From Bacteroides fragilis (GTDB taxonomy: Bacteria > Bacillota > Clostridia > Lachnospirales > Lachnospiraceae), in contig JAMPFK010000037.1 of assembly GCA_023664485.1 (NCBI GenBank), positions 1-21,893 of the forward strand: a stretch of 21,893 nucleotides of DNA, in the 5' to 3' direction. This document shows positions 6,342 through 13,992 of the stretch, piece after piece. Within the stretch, counting starts at the first letter, position 1. Each line of letters opens with the position of its first letter. The notes under the pieces are model-generated. The model was given only the letters and a program-made list of their open reading frames with translations, was not told the origin of the DNA and did not search any database. Both the position numbers and the translations under genes were made by a program.

Positions 6342-8882
6342 TTACGGAATGTGCCATTTGCACAGATTCTTCATATACTGATTCAGATATTTTCCTGTCA
6401 AACTGTTCTTATCATCACATATTTCAGGAGGTGTGCCCTGCGCAATGATCTTTCCGCCATGGATGCCGCCTCCCGGCCCCATATCAATAACATAATCCGC
6501 ATTACGGATTACATCCAGATCGTGTTCGATCACAATAACAGTCGCTCCATTTTCAATCAGCCTCTGAAATACCTGCAGGAGTATCTCCACATCCAGCGGA
6601 TGCAGTCCAATGGTCGGTTCATCAAAAACAAATACAGAATCTGACTGCCCTTTTCCCATCTCACTGGCCAGTTTCAGTCTTTGCGCTTCTCCGCCAGACA
6701 GACTCGGCGTCTCCTCCCCCAGTGTCAGATATCCAAGGCCAAGGTCATGCAGTACCTGCAGTTTCCTCTCTACATTCGGAAGATCCGCACAGGCATCCAA
6801 GGCCTCGTCAATACTCATATCCATCAGTTCGGGAAGTGTATATGCTCCGTTTTTCTTCCTGGAAATCCGCCGGATCAGGCCTGCCTCCTTCGCATACCGT
6901 GAGCCTCCGCAATCCGGGCAGATAATATCCACATCCGGCAGGAACTGCACATCCAGGCTGATAGAGCCTGTGCCGTCGCAGACCGGGCAGCGCAGTTTCC
7001 CTGTGTTGTAAGAAAAATCTCCCGCTTTATACCCTTTTTCCTTTGCATCAGGCGTTCTCGCGTATACCTTACGAAGCTCATCATGCACATCGGCATAGGT
7101 CGCCACCGTGGAACGGACATTCACCCCGATCGGCGTTGCGTCGATCAGCTTAATCTGACGGATGCCATCTGCCGAAACGAAGCGCACATGCTCCGGAAGT
7201 TTTTCTTCTTTGATAAATGCTTCAAGCGCAGGGATCAGGCTTTCCAGGATCATTGTTGTCTTTCCGGAACCGGAAACTCCTGTCACAGCAATCAGCCGTC
7301 CCCTCGGGAAGTCCACTTCCAACGGTTTTACCGTATGAATCTCAGAAGTGGACAAATGGATTGTACCATAATCGAATATCTGTTCCGAAGGGATATGTCT
7401 TCCCGCATCAATAACCGTTCTTCCAGAGAGGAATCCGCCAATCCGGGAATCAGGATTTTTCTCAACATCGTCAATCTTTCCCTGGGCGATAATTGTGCCT
7501 CCGCCCGCACCAGCTTCCGGTCCGAGCTCTATGAGCCAGTCTGCCTCGGAAAGCACATGGGTATCATGATCCACCAGAATGACTGTATTTCCGTCATGCA
7601 GAAGGTCCTGCATCACGCCCACCAGCCCTTCCATGTTAGAAGGATGCAGGCCGATGGAGGGTTCGTCAAGCACATATAATACGCCTGTGGTGCGGTTTCT
7701 GACTGCCCTTGCCAGCTGCATCCTCTGCCGTTCTCCTGTAGAAAGGGTTGAAGCCGCGCGGTCCAGGGTGAGATAGGAAAGCCCCAGATCCGCCAGCCGT
7801 TTTGCCGCGCTTTGGAACGATTCGCAGATACTGACCGCCATAGGCCGCATTTCCTCCGGCAGGGAATCCGGTATGCCGTCCACCCACACTGTTAATTCAG
7901 AAAGCGTCATAGTACAGGCCTCCGCCAGGGAGATTCCGCGAAGCCTGGGCGCACGGGCCTCTCCGGAGAGCCTGGTCCCTCCACAATCCGGACAGATTCC
8001 CTGCCTTAGGAACTTCTCTACCCGCTTCATTCCTTTTTCATCCTTCACCCTGGAAAGCGCATTTTCCACGGTGTATGTGGCATTAAAATAGGTAAAATCC
8101 ATGTCTCCCGCCGCACCGCTGGTCTTGTTCTGATAGATGATGTTTTTCTTGACCGCAGGCCCATGGAACACGATGTCCCTTTCTTTTTCTGTCAGATCCC
8201 GAAACGGCACGTCCGTCCGGACTCCCATCTCCCGGGCGATATCTTTCATCAGAGACCACATCAGCGTCTGCCACGGAGCAACGGCGCCCTCGTCAATGGA
8301 AAGGGCTTCATCCGGTACAAGCGTCGATTCATCCACAGTCCGAATAATTCCTGTCCCGTCACAGCGCCTGCATGCACCCTGGCTGTTAAATGCCAGTTCC
8401 TCCGCGCCCGGCGCAAAAAAATGCTCGCCGCAGTCCGGACAGACAAGTTCTTTCCCTGCTGCAACATTCAGGGACGGGCTTACATAGTGTCCGTTGGGAC
8501 AGCGATGCTCCGCAAGCCTGGAATACATTAACCGCAGGCTGTTCAAAAGCTCTGTTCCCGTGCCAAAAGTACTGCGTATTCCGGGAACGCCGGGACGCTG
8601 CCTGAGCGCGAGAGCGGCAGGCACATACAGCACTTCATCTACCTGTGCCTTTTCAGCCTGCGTCATGCGCCTTCTTGTGTAGGTTGAAAGGGCTTCCAGA
8701 TACCGTCTGGATCCCTCCGCATACAGGATACCCAGCGCCAGGGATGATTTCCCGGAACCGGATACTCCCGCTATCCCGACAATCTTATTTAGTGGGATAT
8801 CCACATCTACATTCTTCAGATTATGCACTCTTGCCCCGCGCACCCTGATATGCGCGGGCATCCTGTCTGCATTATGATCCAA
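6342..8882 (-). CDS. UvrA-like ABC ATPase (short UvrA paralogue, no UvrB-binding domain)
   Basis: The product is about 846 residues from the TTG at 8882, chosen because GGGAG lies 8 nt before it; the GTG at 8891 sits too close to that site. It has two ABC ATPase halves with Walker A motifs GVSGSGKSS and GVSGSGKTT, signatures LSTGERQR and LSGGEAQR, and Walker B VLDEPSIGLH and VFDEPTIGLH. Zinc modules of the UvrA type are present (CPDCGG, CPVCDGTG, CPDCGG). Housekeeping UvrA is about 940 residues; here the region before the first zinc module is short and the UvrB-binding domain appears absent. Such paralogues are linked to tolerance of DNA-binding drugs (DrrC type) rather than standard excision repair. 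The neighbours support a resistance role, which remains inference. Confidence 0.9.
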   Translation of the reverse strand: MDHNADRMPAHIRVRGARVHNLKNVDVDIPLNKIVGIAGVSGSGKSSLALGILYAEGSRRYLEALSTYTRRRMTQAEKAQVDEVLYVPAALALRQRPGVPGIRSTFGTGTELLNSLRLMYSRLAEHRCPNGHYVSPSLNVAAGKELVCPDCGEHFFAPGAEELAFNSQGACRRCDGTGIIRTVDESTLVPDEALSIDEGAVAPWQTLMWSLMKDIAREMGVRTDVPFRDLTEKERDIVFHGPAVKKNIIYQNKTSGAAGDMDFTYFNATYTVENALSRVKDEKGMKRVEKFLRQGICPDCGGTRLSGEARAPRLRGISLAEACTMTLSELTVWVDGIPDSLPEEMRPMAVSICESFQSAAKRLADLGLSYLTLDRAASTLSTGERQRMQLARAVRNRTTGVLYVLDEPSIGLHPSNMEGLVGVMQDLLHDGNTVILVDHDTHVLSEADWLIELGPEAGAGGGTIIAQGKIDDVEKNPDSRIGGFLSGRTVIDAGRHIPSEQIFDYGTIHLSTSEIHTVKPLEVDFPRGRLIAVTGVSGSGKTTMILESLIPALEAFIKEEKLPEHVRFVSADGIRQIKLIDATPIGVNVRSTVATYADVHDELRKVYARTPDAKEKGYKAGDFSYNTGKLRCPVCDGTGSISLDVQFLPDVDIICPDCGGSRYAKEAGLIRRISRKKNGAYTLPELMDMSIDEALDACADLPNVERKLQVLHDLGLGYLTLGEETPSLSGGEAQRLKLASEMGKGQSDSVFVFDEPTIGLHPLDVEILLQVFQRLIENGATVIVIEHDLDVIRNADYVIDMGPGGGIHGGKIIAQGTPPEICDDKNSLTGKYLNQYMKNLCKWHIP

Positions 8883-8982
8883 TTCTTTCACTCCCTTTTA
8901 CTGTTTTTCGTTATCATCCCTATTTATGCTCCGGAACAGCCGCCTGTATATCCTTTGGCGCAGTACCGAAAAGTTTTCCGTT

Positions 8983-9672
8983 TTATCCCCTCCGCTTTGC
9001 TTTCATATGCCGTACCACCCATACCAGCATCATCCCAAACCAGAAAATCATGCTCTCGCTCATCAGCCCGTTTGTAAATCCAATCCGAAACGGCGTATCC
9101 GGCATGGCAGACTTTGCAAGCCACAGAATACCGTAAATCACCAGCACATTCGTAAACGCCATTCCTTTCGGAAATATTGTTTTGCCGGAAACCTGCAGGT
9201 AAAACCAGTATAAAAAGGGCGGGAGCATGAATGCCTCGCTTAATGCCACGACCCACGATAACTGTGAAAAAAGAGCCTCCGCCGCAGGCAGGGCGGCCGC
9301 TTCATAGCCGTTGCCGTTAAGCCATGCAAATAGAAAAAGGATCATGACATAAAACAAATGGAGGCACAGCCAGGGAGTCAGACCGAACGCTGTCAGATAA
9401 TGATAGATTTTCTTATGCCGCTCCTGCTTTACAAACCCGGCAGTGGCAAACAGTGCAATCCCATACAATAGAACCGCAGGAAACGCCACGAACATAGACA
9501 GGGAATTTCTCCATGCCGGAATCTGCGCCACGCCTTCCGTAAGCCAGTAAAGATTCCCATGATAAGCGGTACTGCCATACATCATCAGCCAGTCGCCGCT
9601 GCCCATGAAAACGCAGCCCAGCATACCGCAGAGTAAAGCTGAAATTATTTTTTTCCTGTCATTTACTACCAT
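8983..9672 (-). CDS. Multi-spanning membrane protein of unknown function (possibly DUF6796-like)
   Basis: The product is 229 residues with about six or seven hydrophobic segments and almost no soluble domain. Marks include GCVFMGSGDWLMMYG near residues 18-32, a central LTPWLCLHLFYV and a later SGKTIFPKG loop. It starts after GGAGGAACC, 41 bp behind the ATC-hydrolase-like gene and about 100 bp before the UvrA-like gene, in one transcript. The pattern recalls the DUF6796 group from memory; I could not check this. The 113-residue product at 10472-10813 matches its central and later part in layout (cytoplasmic Lys-rich start, two helices around a polar stretch, Lys-rich loop), so the two look related. 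Role unknown; a membrane sensor or drug-binding partner is conceivable. Confidence 0.75.
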   Translation of the reverse strand: MVVNDRKKIISALLCGMLGCVFMGSGDWLMMYGSTAYHGNLYWLTEGVAQIPAWRNSLSMFVAFPAVLLYGIALFATAGFVKQERHKKIYHYLTAFGLTPWLCLHLFYVMILFLFAWLNGNGYEAAALPAAEALFSQLSWVVALSEAFMLPPFLYWFYLQVSGKTIFPKGMAFTNVLVIYGILWLAKSAMPDTPFRIGFTNGLMSESMIFWFGMMLVWVVRHMKAKRRG

Positions 9673-9713
9673 GATGGTTCCTCCTGTCCCAAAATAATCT
9701 TAATGCCCTTTCC

Positions 9714-10385
9714 TCACATCTTTGCCTGTTCTGCCGTCCGGCGCTCCTCATCCCATCTGGAATCCTTTTTACAGATATAAAAATCACAGCAGTCGCCCCC
9801 GGAAGCCAGTGTTTTAGTACGGTAGAGCCTGCCGCCCATCCAGTCAACGGACATAATGTCCAGTACGCACATATAGGGAACCAACTGCTGCAGCTTCTCC
9901 TGCCGTCCCAATGCACACAGTCCACATTGGCGGTAAATAATGGTGTATTCTTCCGCGTCCCGGCCCAGGATTACCTCCGTATCCCATTGGAATGGGCTGC
10001 TCCCAGCATCCGTCCGTGCCGCAACAGCCGCCCGGTTCTGCTGTGCCTTTCGTGTAAAGGCAGTTTTTGCTTTGCTCCGGAAAGATGCCTTTACAAGCGG
10101 CGCCTGCATACTGGCATCCACCATTCCCGCAAAGCGTTCTTCGTCCATCCGTCCTTCCATTGCCTCATAGATGGACAGCCACAGCATCCCTCCGGCCAGG
10201 CAGATGCGCAGGGGATTCTCCGTCAGGGAGCCGATGTCCGGGGTGCGGGCGGCCATTTCCCGGTAAATTTGTTTTGACCTCCGCTTCAGCGCCGCATCCA
10301 TGCCCGGTTCCTGCCCGGACAGATACCGGAAAGCAGCAGGGGCTAATGCGTGCCACATCAAAGTTTCACAGTAAGTATAATTCAT
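9714..10385 (-). CDS. L-2-amino-thiazoline-4-carboxylate (ATC) hydrolase-like protein
   Basis: The product is 223 residues and resembles the ATC hydrolase family (Pfam ATC_hydrolase), a set of small soluble proteins common in Clostridia. Helical N-terminal residues 1-110 lead to a C-terminal part with IIYRQCGLCALGRQEKLQQL, VPYMCVLDIMSVD and the closing GGDCCDFYICKK, which fits the conserved Cys-rich core and the end pattern G-x-x-x-C-x-F. The founding enzyme opens a thiazoline ring to make S- or N-carbamoyl-cysteine, but many members have no tested activity. The start follows GGAGAGGAG. It is the third gene of the operon. Hydrolysis or sequestration of a ring-containing toxic compound would suit the UvrA-like neighbour, as inference only. 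Confidence 0.72.
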   Translation of the reverse strand: MNYTYCETLMWHALAPAAFRYLSGQEPGMDAALKRRSKQIYREMAARTPDIGSLTENPLRICLAGGMLWLSIYEAMEGRMDEERFAGMVDASMQAPLVKASFRSKAKTAFTRKAQQNRAAVAARTDAGSSPFQWDTEVILGRDAEEYTIIYRQCGLCALGRQEKLQQLVPYMCVLDIMSVDWMGGRLYRTKTLASGGDCCDFYICKKDSRWDEERRTAEQAKM

Positions 10386-10471
10386 AATATCCGCTCCTCT
10401 CCATCTGTTAAATCAATACCCCAACCGATACTCCTTTAAACCCGGTTTTCTGATATAACCGCAGTTACAAT

Positions 10472-10813
10472 CTACTCCTCCATGTCAGAACAGTTTACTG
10501 CGATGACATTGCACCGGGAATGCCACACCTTTTTCAGTGGAAGGATCCCCTTCAGTATCAGGGCAATCCAGCCCCCTGTAACGGCAAAATTGAAAACAAT
10601 AAACGTAGTCCGGTACGGCACAGCCTGCACCATGTATGACCGGTTCCACATTTGTACCGCCAGTTCCGTATTTCCACCGGCTGCACCATAAATAACATTA
10701 TAATTATGAATCAGCGTCCCACAGGCAAGATGAAAGTACATAAAAGATATGCAGCCCAAAATCAATCCTGCTATGCAGGCCTTCAAAATCCGTCTGCCCC
10801 ATTTGTCCTGCAA
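10472..10813 (-). CDS. Truncated membrane protein related to the 8983-9672 product
   Basis: The product is 113 residues from a TTG at 10813; no ATG in frame and only a weak ribosome site precede it. It has two or three hydrophobic segments: ILKACIAGLILGCISFMY, then an Asn-rich stretch with MWNRSYMVQAVPY, then FIVFNFAVTGGWIALIL and the loop GILPLKKV. The order and spacing match the middle of the 229-residue membrane protein of the same operon, so this seems a paralogue lacking about 85 N-terminal and 50 C-terminal residues. The last 15 residues (after PLKKVW) do not fit and probably mark the break point. It may be a pseudogene. Confidence 0.5.
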   Translation of the reverse strand: MQDKWGRRILKACIAGLILGCISFMYFHLACGTLIHNYNVIYGAAGGNTELAVQMWNRSYMVQAVPYRTTFIVFNFAVTGGWIALILKGILPLKKVWHSRCNVIAVNCSDMEE

Positions 10814-10853
10814 TCCCCATAGCCCATGCTGTATGCCATCTCAAAATGTATCC

Positions 10854-11342
10854 CTACAGCAACATCACAAACAGCCCCACCAACAGGCAGGCGGGCAGCC
10901 CCAGCAGCATTCCGATGCAGGAACCTTTGATATGGAACAGATAATCCTTATATTCCGTCATTTCCTCTGTCCCCGGAATCCTGACCCTCCTGGAATGGCA
11001 AAACCAGATACAATCCAGCACCAGCGCATCATACCAGTCTATGATGAGCCAGATGAGATAGGATATGCCAAAACCTTCCAGGAAGGTATCTGCCCCATTA
11101 AATCTGTGAACAACAGCCGCCAAAAGCACGGCAGCCATAATAAGCGCTGCGCCTTTTCTGATATAGTCGGCTTTGGTGAAACGCTTCTCCCTGTCCTCTA
11201 TCAACCCCAGCTCTACACACCTTTTCTTTATGGCAGGAGGGTAATCCCCCACGGACGTCAATGGATTTTTCAGCATCACAGAAACAATAACAGCCGTAAA
11301 CAACACAATTCCGATCAGGCTTTCAATAAGGATCGTCAGCAT
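10854..11342 (-). CDS. Four-helix membrane protein of unknown function, first gene of the UvrA-like operon
   Basis: The product is 162 residues. It starts at an ATG behind a strong GGAAGGAGGAG site, and a good promoter lies just upstream. Hydrophobic segments lie near 3-24, 66-85, 92-113 and 143-162. Between the first two is a soluble loop with NPLTSVGDYPPAIKKRCVELGLI, a pattern I have seen in unnamed clostridial membrane proteins beside regulators and ABC genes. I cannot assign a function. As the first gene of the operon and the one nearest the palindromic operator, it is likely induced together with the UvrA-like protein. Confidence 0.75.
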   Translation of the reverse strand: MLTILIESLIGIVLFTAVIVSVMLKNPLTSVGDYPPAIKKRCVELGLIEDREKRFTKADYIRKGAALIMAAVLLAAVVHRFNGADTFLEGFGISYLIWLIIDWYDALVLDCIWFCHSRRVRIPGTEEMTEYKDYLFHIKGSCIGMLLGLPACLLVGLFVMLL

Positions 11343-11363
11343 AGGCTCCTCCTTCCTATATAA

Positions 11364-11416
11364 GTTAGTTATTACTAACCGCTTTTGAGTTTATCACATG
11401 CTGCAAAATATGTCAA
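11364..11416 (-). promoter_or_regulatory. Strong promoter with palindromic operator for the UvrA-like operon
   Basis: On the minus strand, a consensus TTGACA (11416-11411) and TAAACT (11393-11388) are 17 bp apart. Right after the expected start lies the inverted repeat GTTAGT-N4-ACTAAC (11364-11379), typical in size and position of a TetR- or MarR-type operator. The ribosome site and ATG follow within 20 bp. No such regulator is encoded in the window. Confidence 0.75.
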
Positions 11417-11431
11417 GAAATCCACGCAGCC

Positions 11432-11661
11432 TTATCGTGCCTCCCCTGCCAGATCATACATAAAACTTTTCTCGTCCATCTGCCGCACATTTACCAGACT
11501 CATGCCTAAATCCTCATAATTTTTATTTTCTCTGCGTCAAATTCTTTCAGGGTGTCATTTTTGGAAACACAGATCCATCCGGCCTGCCCGCTGTCCCAGG
11601 AATCGCAGAAACTCCCGGTCTGCCTGGCAAGGCCGCTGCGATCCATAAGATGCAGGGGCAT
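11432..11661 (-). pseudogene. Frameshifted remnant of a mobile-element-type hypothetical gene
   Basis: An ATG at 11661 overlaps the sirtuin stop codon (TAATG) and opens a 51-codon frame ending at 11506. It contains MDRSGLARQTGSFCDSWD and SGQAGWICVSKNDTLKEF. One base shift in the run AATAAAAATT near 11520 joins it to KNYEDLGMSLVNVRQMDEK and SFMYDLAGEAR, ending at a TAA at 11432. The joined text reads as one protein end. The pattern D-x-SG-x(4)-T-x-F-x(3)-WDSGQ-x-G-x-I-x-V-x-K recalls hypothetical proteins on conjugative elements and phages of Bacillota. That is from memory and was not searched. The N-terminus is missing. No transposase, integrase or relaxase lies nearby. Confidence 0.55.
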
Positions 11662-12605
11662 TATAATTTATTTTCAGAGATCACGTTCAGCATATCTAAG
11701 ATTTTTCCTATATCATCATTGATACAGATAGATTTCTTTCGGATTTCCTCCGACGTAAAGGCTTCTCCATAATTCAGGCTGGCATAAACAGCCTCCGGCC
11801 ATTCATATGTCATACGCATAAAAGGTATTTTCACTATAACCGGCGTATTGGCCCCTGTTCCCAGATCCAGAAACAATGTTTTCATGTTCTTATGGCGCCG
11901 AAGAAAATCATCATAATATCCGGCATGAATATCCCACCCATTATCCTGTACAAAAGTATCATCACTTCGCAGATTGGTTGTCATGAGCTTTCCGCATTTT
12001 GGACAGCGTGGAACCATTTCTGTGGGAACAGACATTTTAAGCGCCATTCCCTCTGGAATAATCAATGCTCCATCCTCTGCAACAGAAAAACCCTGTGCCT
12101 CCAGCATCCTGCGAATCACTTCTTCATTATCGTAAGTTTCCTGATGGCAGGGCCGGCTGCACTGTAACAGCCCATAATCCCCCTGGGTATAGAACATTCT
12201 ATGCCTGTCAAATCCTGTTCTTTGAAACTGATGGTCTACATTGGTAGTGATCACAAAGTAATCTTTATCCTTTACCAATTCCAGCAGACGTTCATAGACC
12301 GGTCTGGGAGCTTTCATATAACGATTAATCCAGATATGCCGGCTCCACCATCCCCAGAATTCTTCCATGCTTTCAAAAGGATAAAAACCACCGGAATATA
12401 TGTCCTGAATAGGGTATTTTGCCGCAAAATCGCTGAAATAAGTTTCAAATCGTTCCCCGGCGTAAGCGAAACCAGCGGAAGTTGAAAGGCCTGCTCCTGC
12501 GCCGATAATAACAGCCTCAGCCCAATCAAGCGTTTCGCGCAGCCTCTCAATACCGTTCTCCGTATCAGAAATTTTAAACATTCTTTTACCAGACATCATG
12601 CGCAC
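11661..12605 (-). CDS. Class M (SirTM-type) sirtuin, probable protein ADP-ribosyltransferase
   Basis: The product is 314 residues from a GTG at 12605; the ATG at 12599 is an equal candidate because the AGGAAAGG site serves both. It has a Sir2 Rossmann fold with GAGAGLSTSAG (36-46) in place of the usual GAGIS motif, then SGGFYPFESMEEFWGWW, TTNVDHQF (Asn122, Asp124) and YTQGDYGLLQC. The catalytic histidine of deacetylase sirtuins is replaced by Gln141. This matches SirTM enzymes, which ADP-ribosylate a lipoyl carrier protein. Zinc ligands are Cys149, Cys153, Cys201 and Cys204, with a longer loop (about 170-190) between the two pairs. The usual partners (macrodomain, GcvH-like, LplA2) are absent here, so its target is open. 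Confidence 0.88.
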   Translation of the reverse strand: MRMMSGKRMFKISDTENGIERLRETLDWAEAVIIGAGAGLSTSAGFAYAGERFETYFSDFAAKYPIQDIYSGGFYPFESMEEFWGWWSRHIWINRYMKAPRPVYERLLELVKDKDYFVITTNVDHQFQRTGFDRHRMFYTQGDYGLLQCSRPCHQETYDNEEVIRRMLEAQGFSVAEDGALIIPEGMALKMSVPTEMVPRCPKCGKLMTTNLRSDDTFVQDNGWDIHAGYYDDFLRRHKNMKTLFLDLGTGANTPVIVKIPFMRMTYEWPEAVYASLNYGEAFTSEEIRKKSICINDDIGKILDMLNVISENKL

Positions 12606-12675
12606 CGCCTTTCCTCATATTCTCTTATCGTGTCGTGCGAAATATTTATGGTCTGTTGTTTTATCACATTTTTCT

Positions 12676-12778
12676 TATAGTTAACGACATTAGAAATTGC
12701 CTTTTCGGCCTTGTAAAAGCTTACCTATATGGCTTTTGCAAGAGCCTGAAAGAGCAATTTGTTATGTCGTTTACTATA
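12676..12778 (+). mobile_element. 103-bp palindromic MITE-like element, copy 1
   Basis: Terminal inverted repeats of 25 bp begin TATAGTTAACGACATTAG on the left and TATAGTAAACGACATAAC on the right, differing at 3 positions. Further inside, CTTGTAAAAGC faces GCTTTTGCAAG, so almost the whole element folds into one long hairpin with a loop of about 10 nt. A second 103-bp copy in the opposite orientation lies at 19959-20061; by hand count the two differ at 14 positions and have no gaps. The ends are compatible with a TA target duplication. No transposase lies in the window, so mobility would come from an element elsewhere. Confidence 0.8.
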
Positions 12779-12947
12779 GTTTCTGTCTGGCGCCCGAAAA
12801 CACAATACCGGCATGCCGGCTTTCCTCTTCTACAAAATACCGGGCGGCTTGCCGCGAAGAGGCGGCGAGAAATCCGCTTACTGCTTGCAATATTGCGATT
12901 CTCCCGTCTGCCATCAAGGCATATCCCCGGCTCTGACTCAAATAGCC

Positions 12948-12983
12948 GGTTGAAAAATAAGCTATCAGGCTTATTTTTCAACC
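12948..12983. repeat. Perfect 15-bp inverted repeat with 6-nt loop
   Basis: The arms GGTTGAAAAATAAGC (12948-12962) and its exact complement (12969-12983) enclose TATCAG. It could be a bidirectional terminator left from a lost gene or the end of an inserted element. It is AT-rich and has no extra T run, so the role is uncertain. Confidence 0.6.
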
Positions 12984-13115
12984 TAACCACCTCTTAAAGC
13001 AATATTACACCCCATCCATTGTAATGTTAATGGTTACATTAATATTTCGCCGGTTCCTTCCCGCCATTTCTCCTTCTGCCCTCTGTCTTCCGCGAATAGG
13101 GACTACAATCCTGCC

Positions 13116-13144
13116 TTGCAAATGAAACATCTATTGTCTATAAT
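13116..13144 (+). promoter_or_regulatory. Promoter of the TauE/SafE exporter gene
   Basis: TTGCAA (13116-13121) and a consensus TATAAT (13139-13144) are 17 bp apart, 50 bp before the ATG. Confidence 0.6.
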
Positions 13145-13194
13145 GCAATATATATCATTATGTTTTTAATGCCAAAAATCAGGGAGGAGCCTCT

Positions 13195-13992
13195 ATGGAA
13201 TATATCTGGTACATCGTTGCATCTCTGGGTGCGGGAATCGGCACAGGTCTTGCAGGGCTTTCCGCCGCTACCGTTATTGTGCCAATCCTGATTGTGCTTT
13301 GTCCGTCCTTTTCCGGAGAAACAGGCGCATATCACGCTACGGCGATTGCTCTGGCCTCAGATATCCTTGGTTCCGCCGTTACGACCGGCATCTATATCCG
13401 CCATAAAAACATCGATTTGAAGCGGGGCTGGATTATGCTCACTTGCATTATCGGCATGTGCATTGCAGGCAGTTTTGCGGCATGGTCAGCCGGAAATGTT
13501 GTGCTTGGCAGTTTTTCTTTATTCCTGACCTTTTTTATCGGCATCCGCTTTTTGATAAAACCTGATACGGAACGCAAAGAAACGGTTGCAAAAGGTACGG
13601 GGCTTGATCGGAAAGGCGTCGCCATTTCATTGTTCTTCGGCCTGACGATCGGCTTTGGCACAGGCTTTGTCGGCTCCGGGGGCGGCATGATGATGCTCGT
13701 GGTATTTACCGCATTTTTAGGAATGGACAGAAAGCCCGCTGTCGGCACCAGCACGTTTATTATGACCTTTACCGCGCTGATCGCATCTATCAGCCATATT
13801 ATGATAGACCCTTCAATCGCTTTGGAACGCTGGGACGTACTGCTGATCTGTATCATAACGGCGACCGCGGCTTCCATTGTTTCAGCCCGATTCGCCAATA
13901 AAGTCAACAACCGTACCGTTGGTTTCGTAACTGGCACAGCTTTGACAGTTCTTGGCGCGGCCATGCTGCTTTTAAATTATCTGCCAGGCTGA
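13195..13992 (+). CDS. Sulfite/organosulfonate exporter-like TauE/SafE (TSUP) family permease
   Basis: The product is 265 residues, a normal length for the family, with about eight hydrophobic segments in two related halves. Each half starts with a glycine-rich helix: GAGIGTGLAGLSAATVIVP near residues 13-31 and GFGTGFVGSGGGMMMLVVF near 153-171, the latter followed by AVGTSTFIMTF. Members move sulfite, sulfoacetate or other small anions across the cytoplasmic membrane; the substrate cannot be told here. The start follows AGGGAGGAG. It is a single plus-strand gene with its own promoter, divergent from the sirtuin gene. No sulfur-metabolism gene is adjacent. Confidence 0.88.
   Translation: MEYIWYIVASLGAGIGTGLAGLSAATVIVPILIVLCPSFSGETGAYHATAIALASDILGSAVTTGIYIRHKNIDLKRGWIMLTCIIGMCIAGSFAAWSAGNVVLGSFSLFLTFFIGIRFLIKPDTERKETVAKGTGLDRKGVAISLFFGLTIGFGTGFVGSGGGMMMLVVFTAFLGMDRKPAVGTSTFIMTFTALIASISHIMIDPSIALERWDVLLICIITATAASIVSARFANKVNNRTVGFVTGTALTVLGAAMLLLNYLPG

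Larger units (their letters stand above)
12606..13194. other. Intergenic region, 589 bp, no convincing gene
   Basis: This stretch separates the divergent sirtuin and TauE genes. It holds a 103-bp MITE-like element, then about 170 bp of GC-richer DNA with short palindromes such as ACCGGCATGCCGGC, then a perfect 15-bp inverted repeat and the TauE promoter. An 89-codon minus-strand frame (12990-12721) runs through the inverted repeat and most of the MITE. It has no ribosome site and I do not accept it as a gene. The GC-rich part could be the relic of a structured RNA or of a repeat; I recognise nothing in it. Confidence 0.6.

Noticed and set aside
7083..7679. 198-codon plus-strand open frame inside the UvrA-like gene
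   Set aside because: Antisense to a clear coding region with all its motifs on the minus strand.
11506..11530. Programmed frameshift in the mobile-type fragment
   Set aside because: The gene also lacks its N-terminus, and no stimulatory hairpin or ribosome-site-like element is seen; ordinary decay is simpler.
12671..12784. TTTCT on both sides of MITE copy 1 as a 5-bp target duplication
   Set aside because: It needs an extra G in the right end, and copy 2 shows no matching 5-bp repeat at the same boundaries; a TA duplication fits both copies but is built into the ends, so I leave the target size open.
12635..12997. Overlapping plus and minus open frames of 89-120 codons
   Set aside because: Both cross the MITE-like element and the 15-bp inverted repeat and neither has a ribosome site. 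The minus frame vaguely recalls spurious hypothetical proteins seen in related genomes, which I take as a repeat translated by chance.
13392..13964. 190-codon minus-strand open frame
   Set aside because: Antisense to the TauE/SafE gene, whose helices and motifs are clear on the plus strand.
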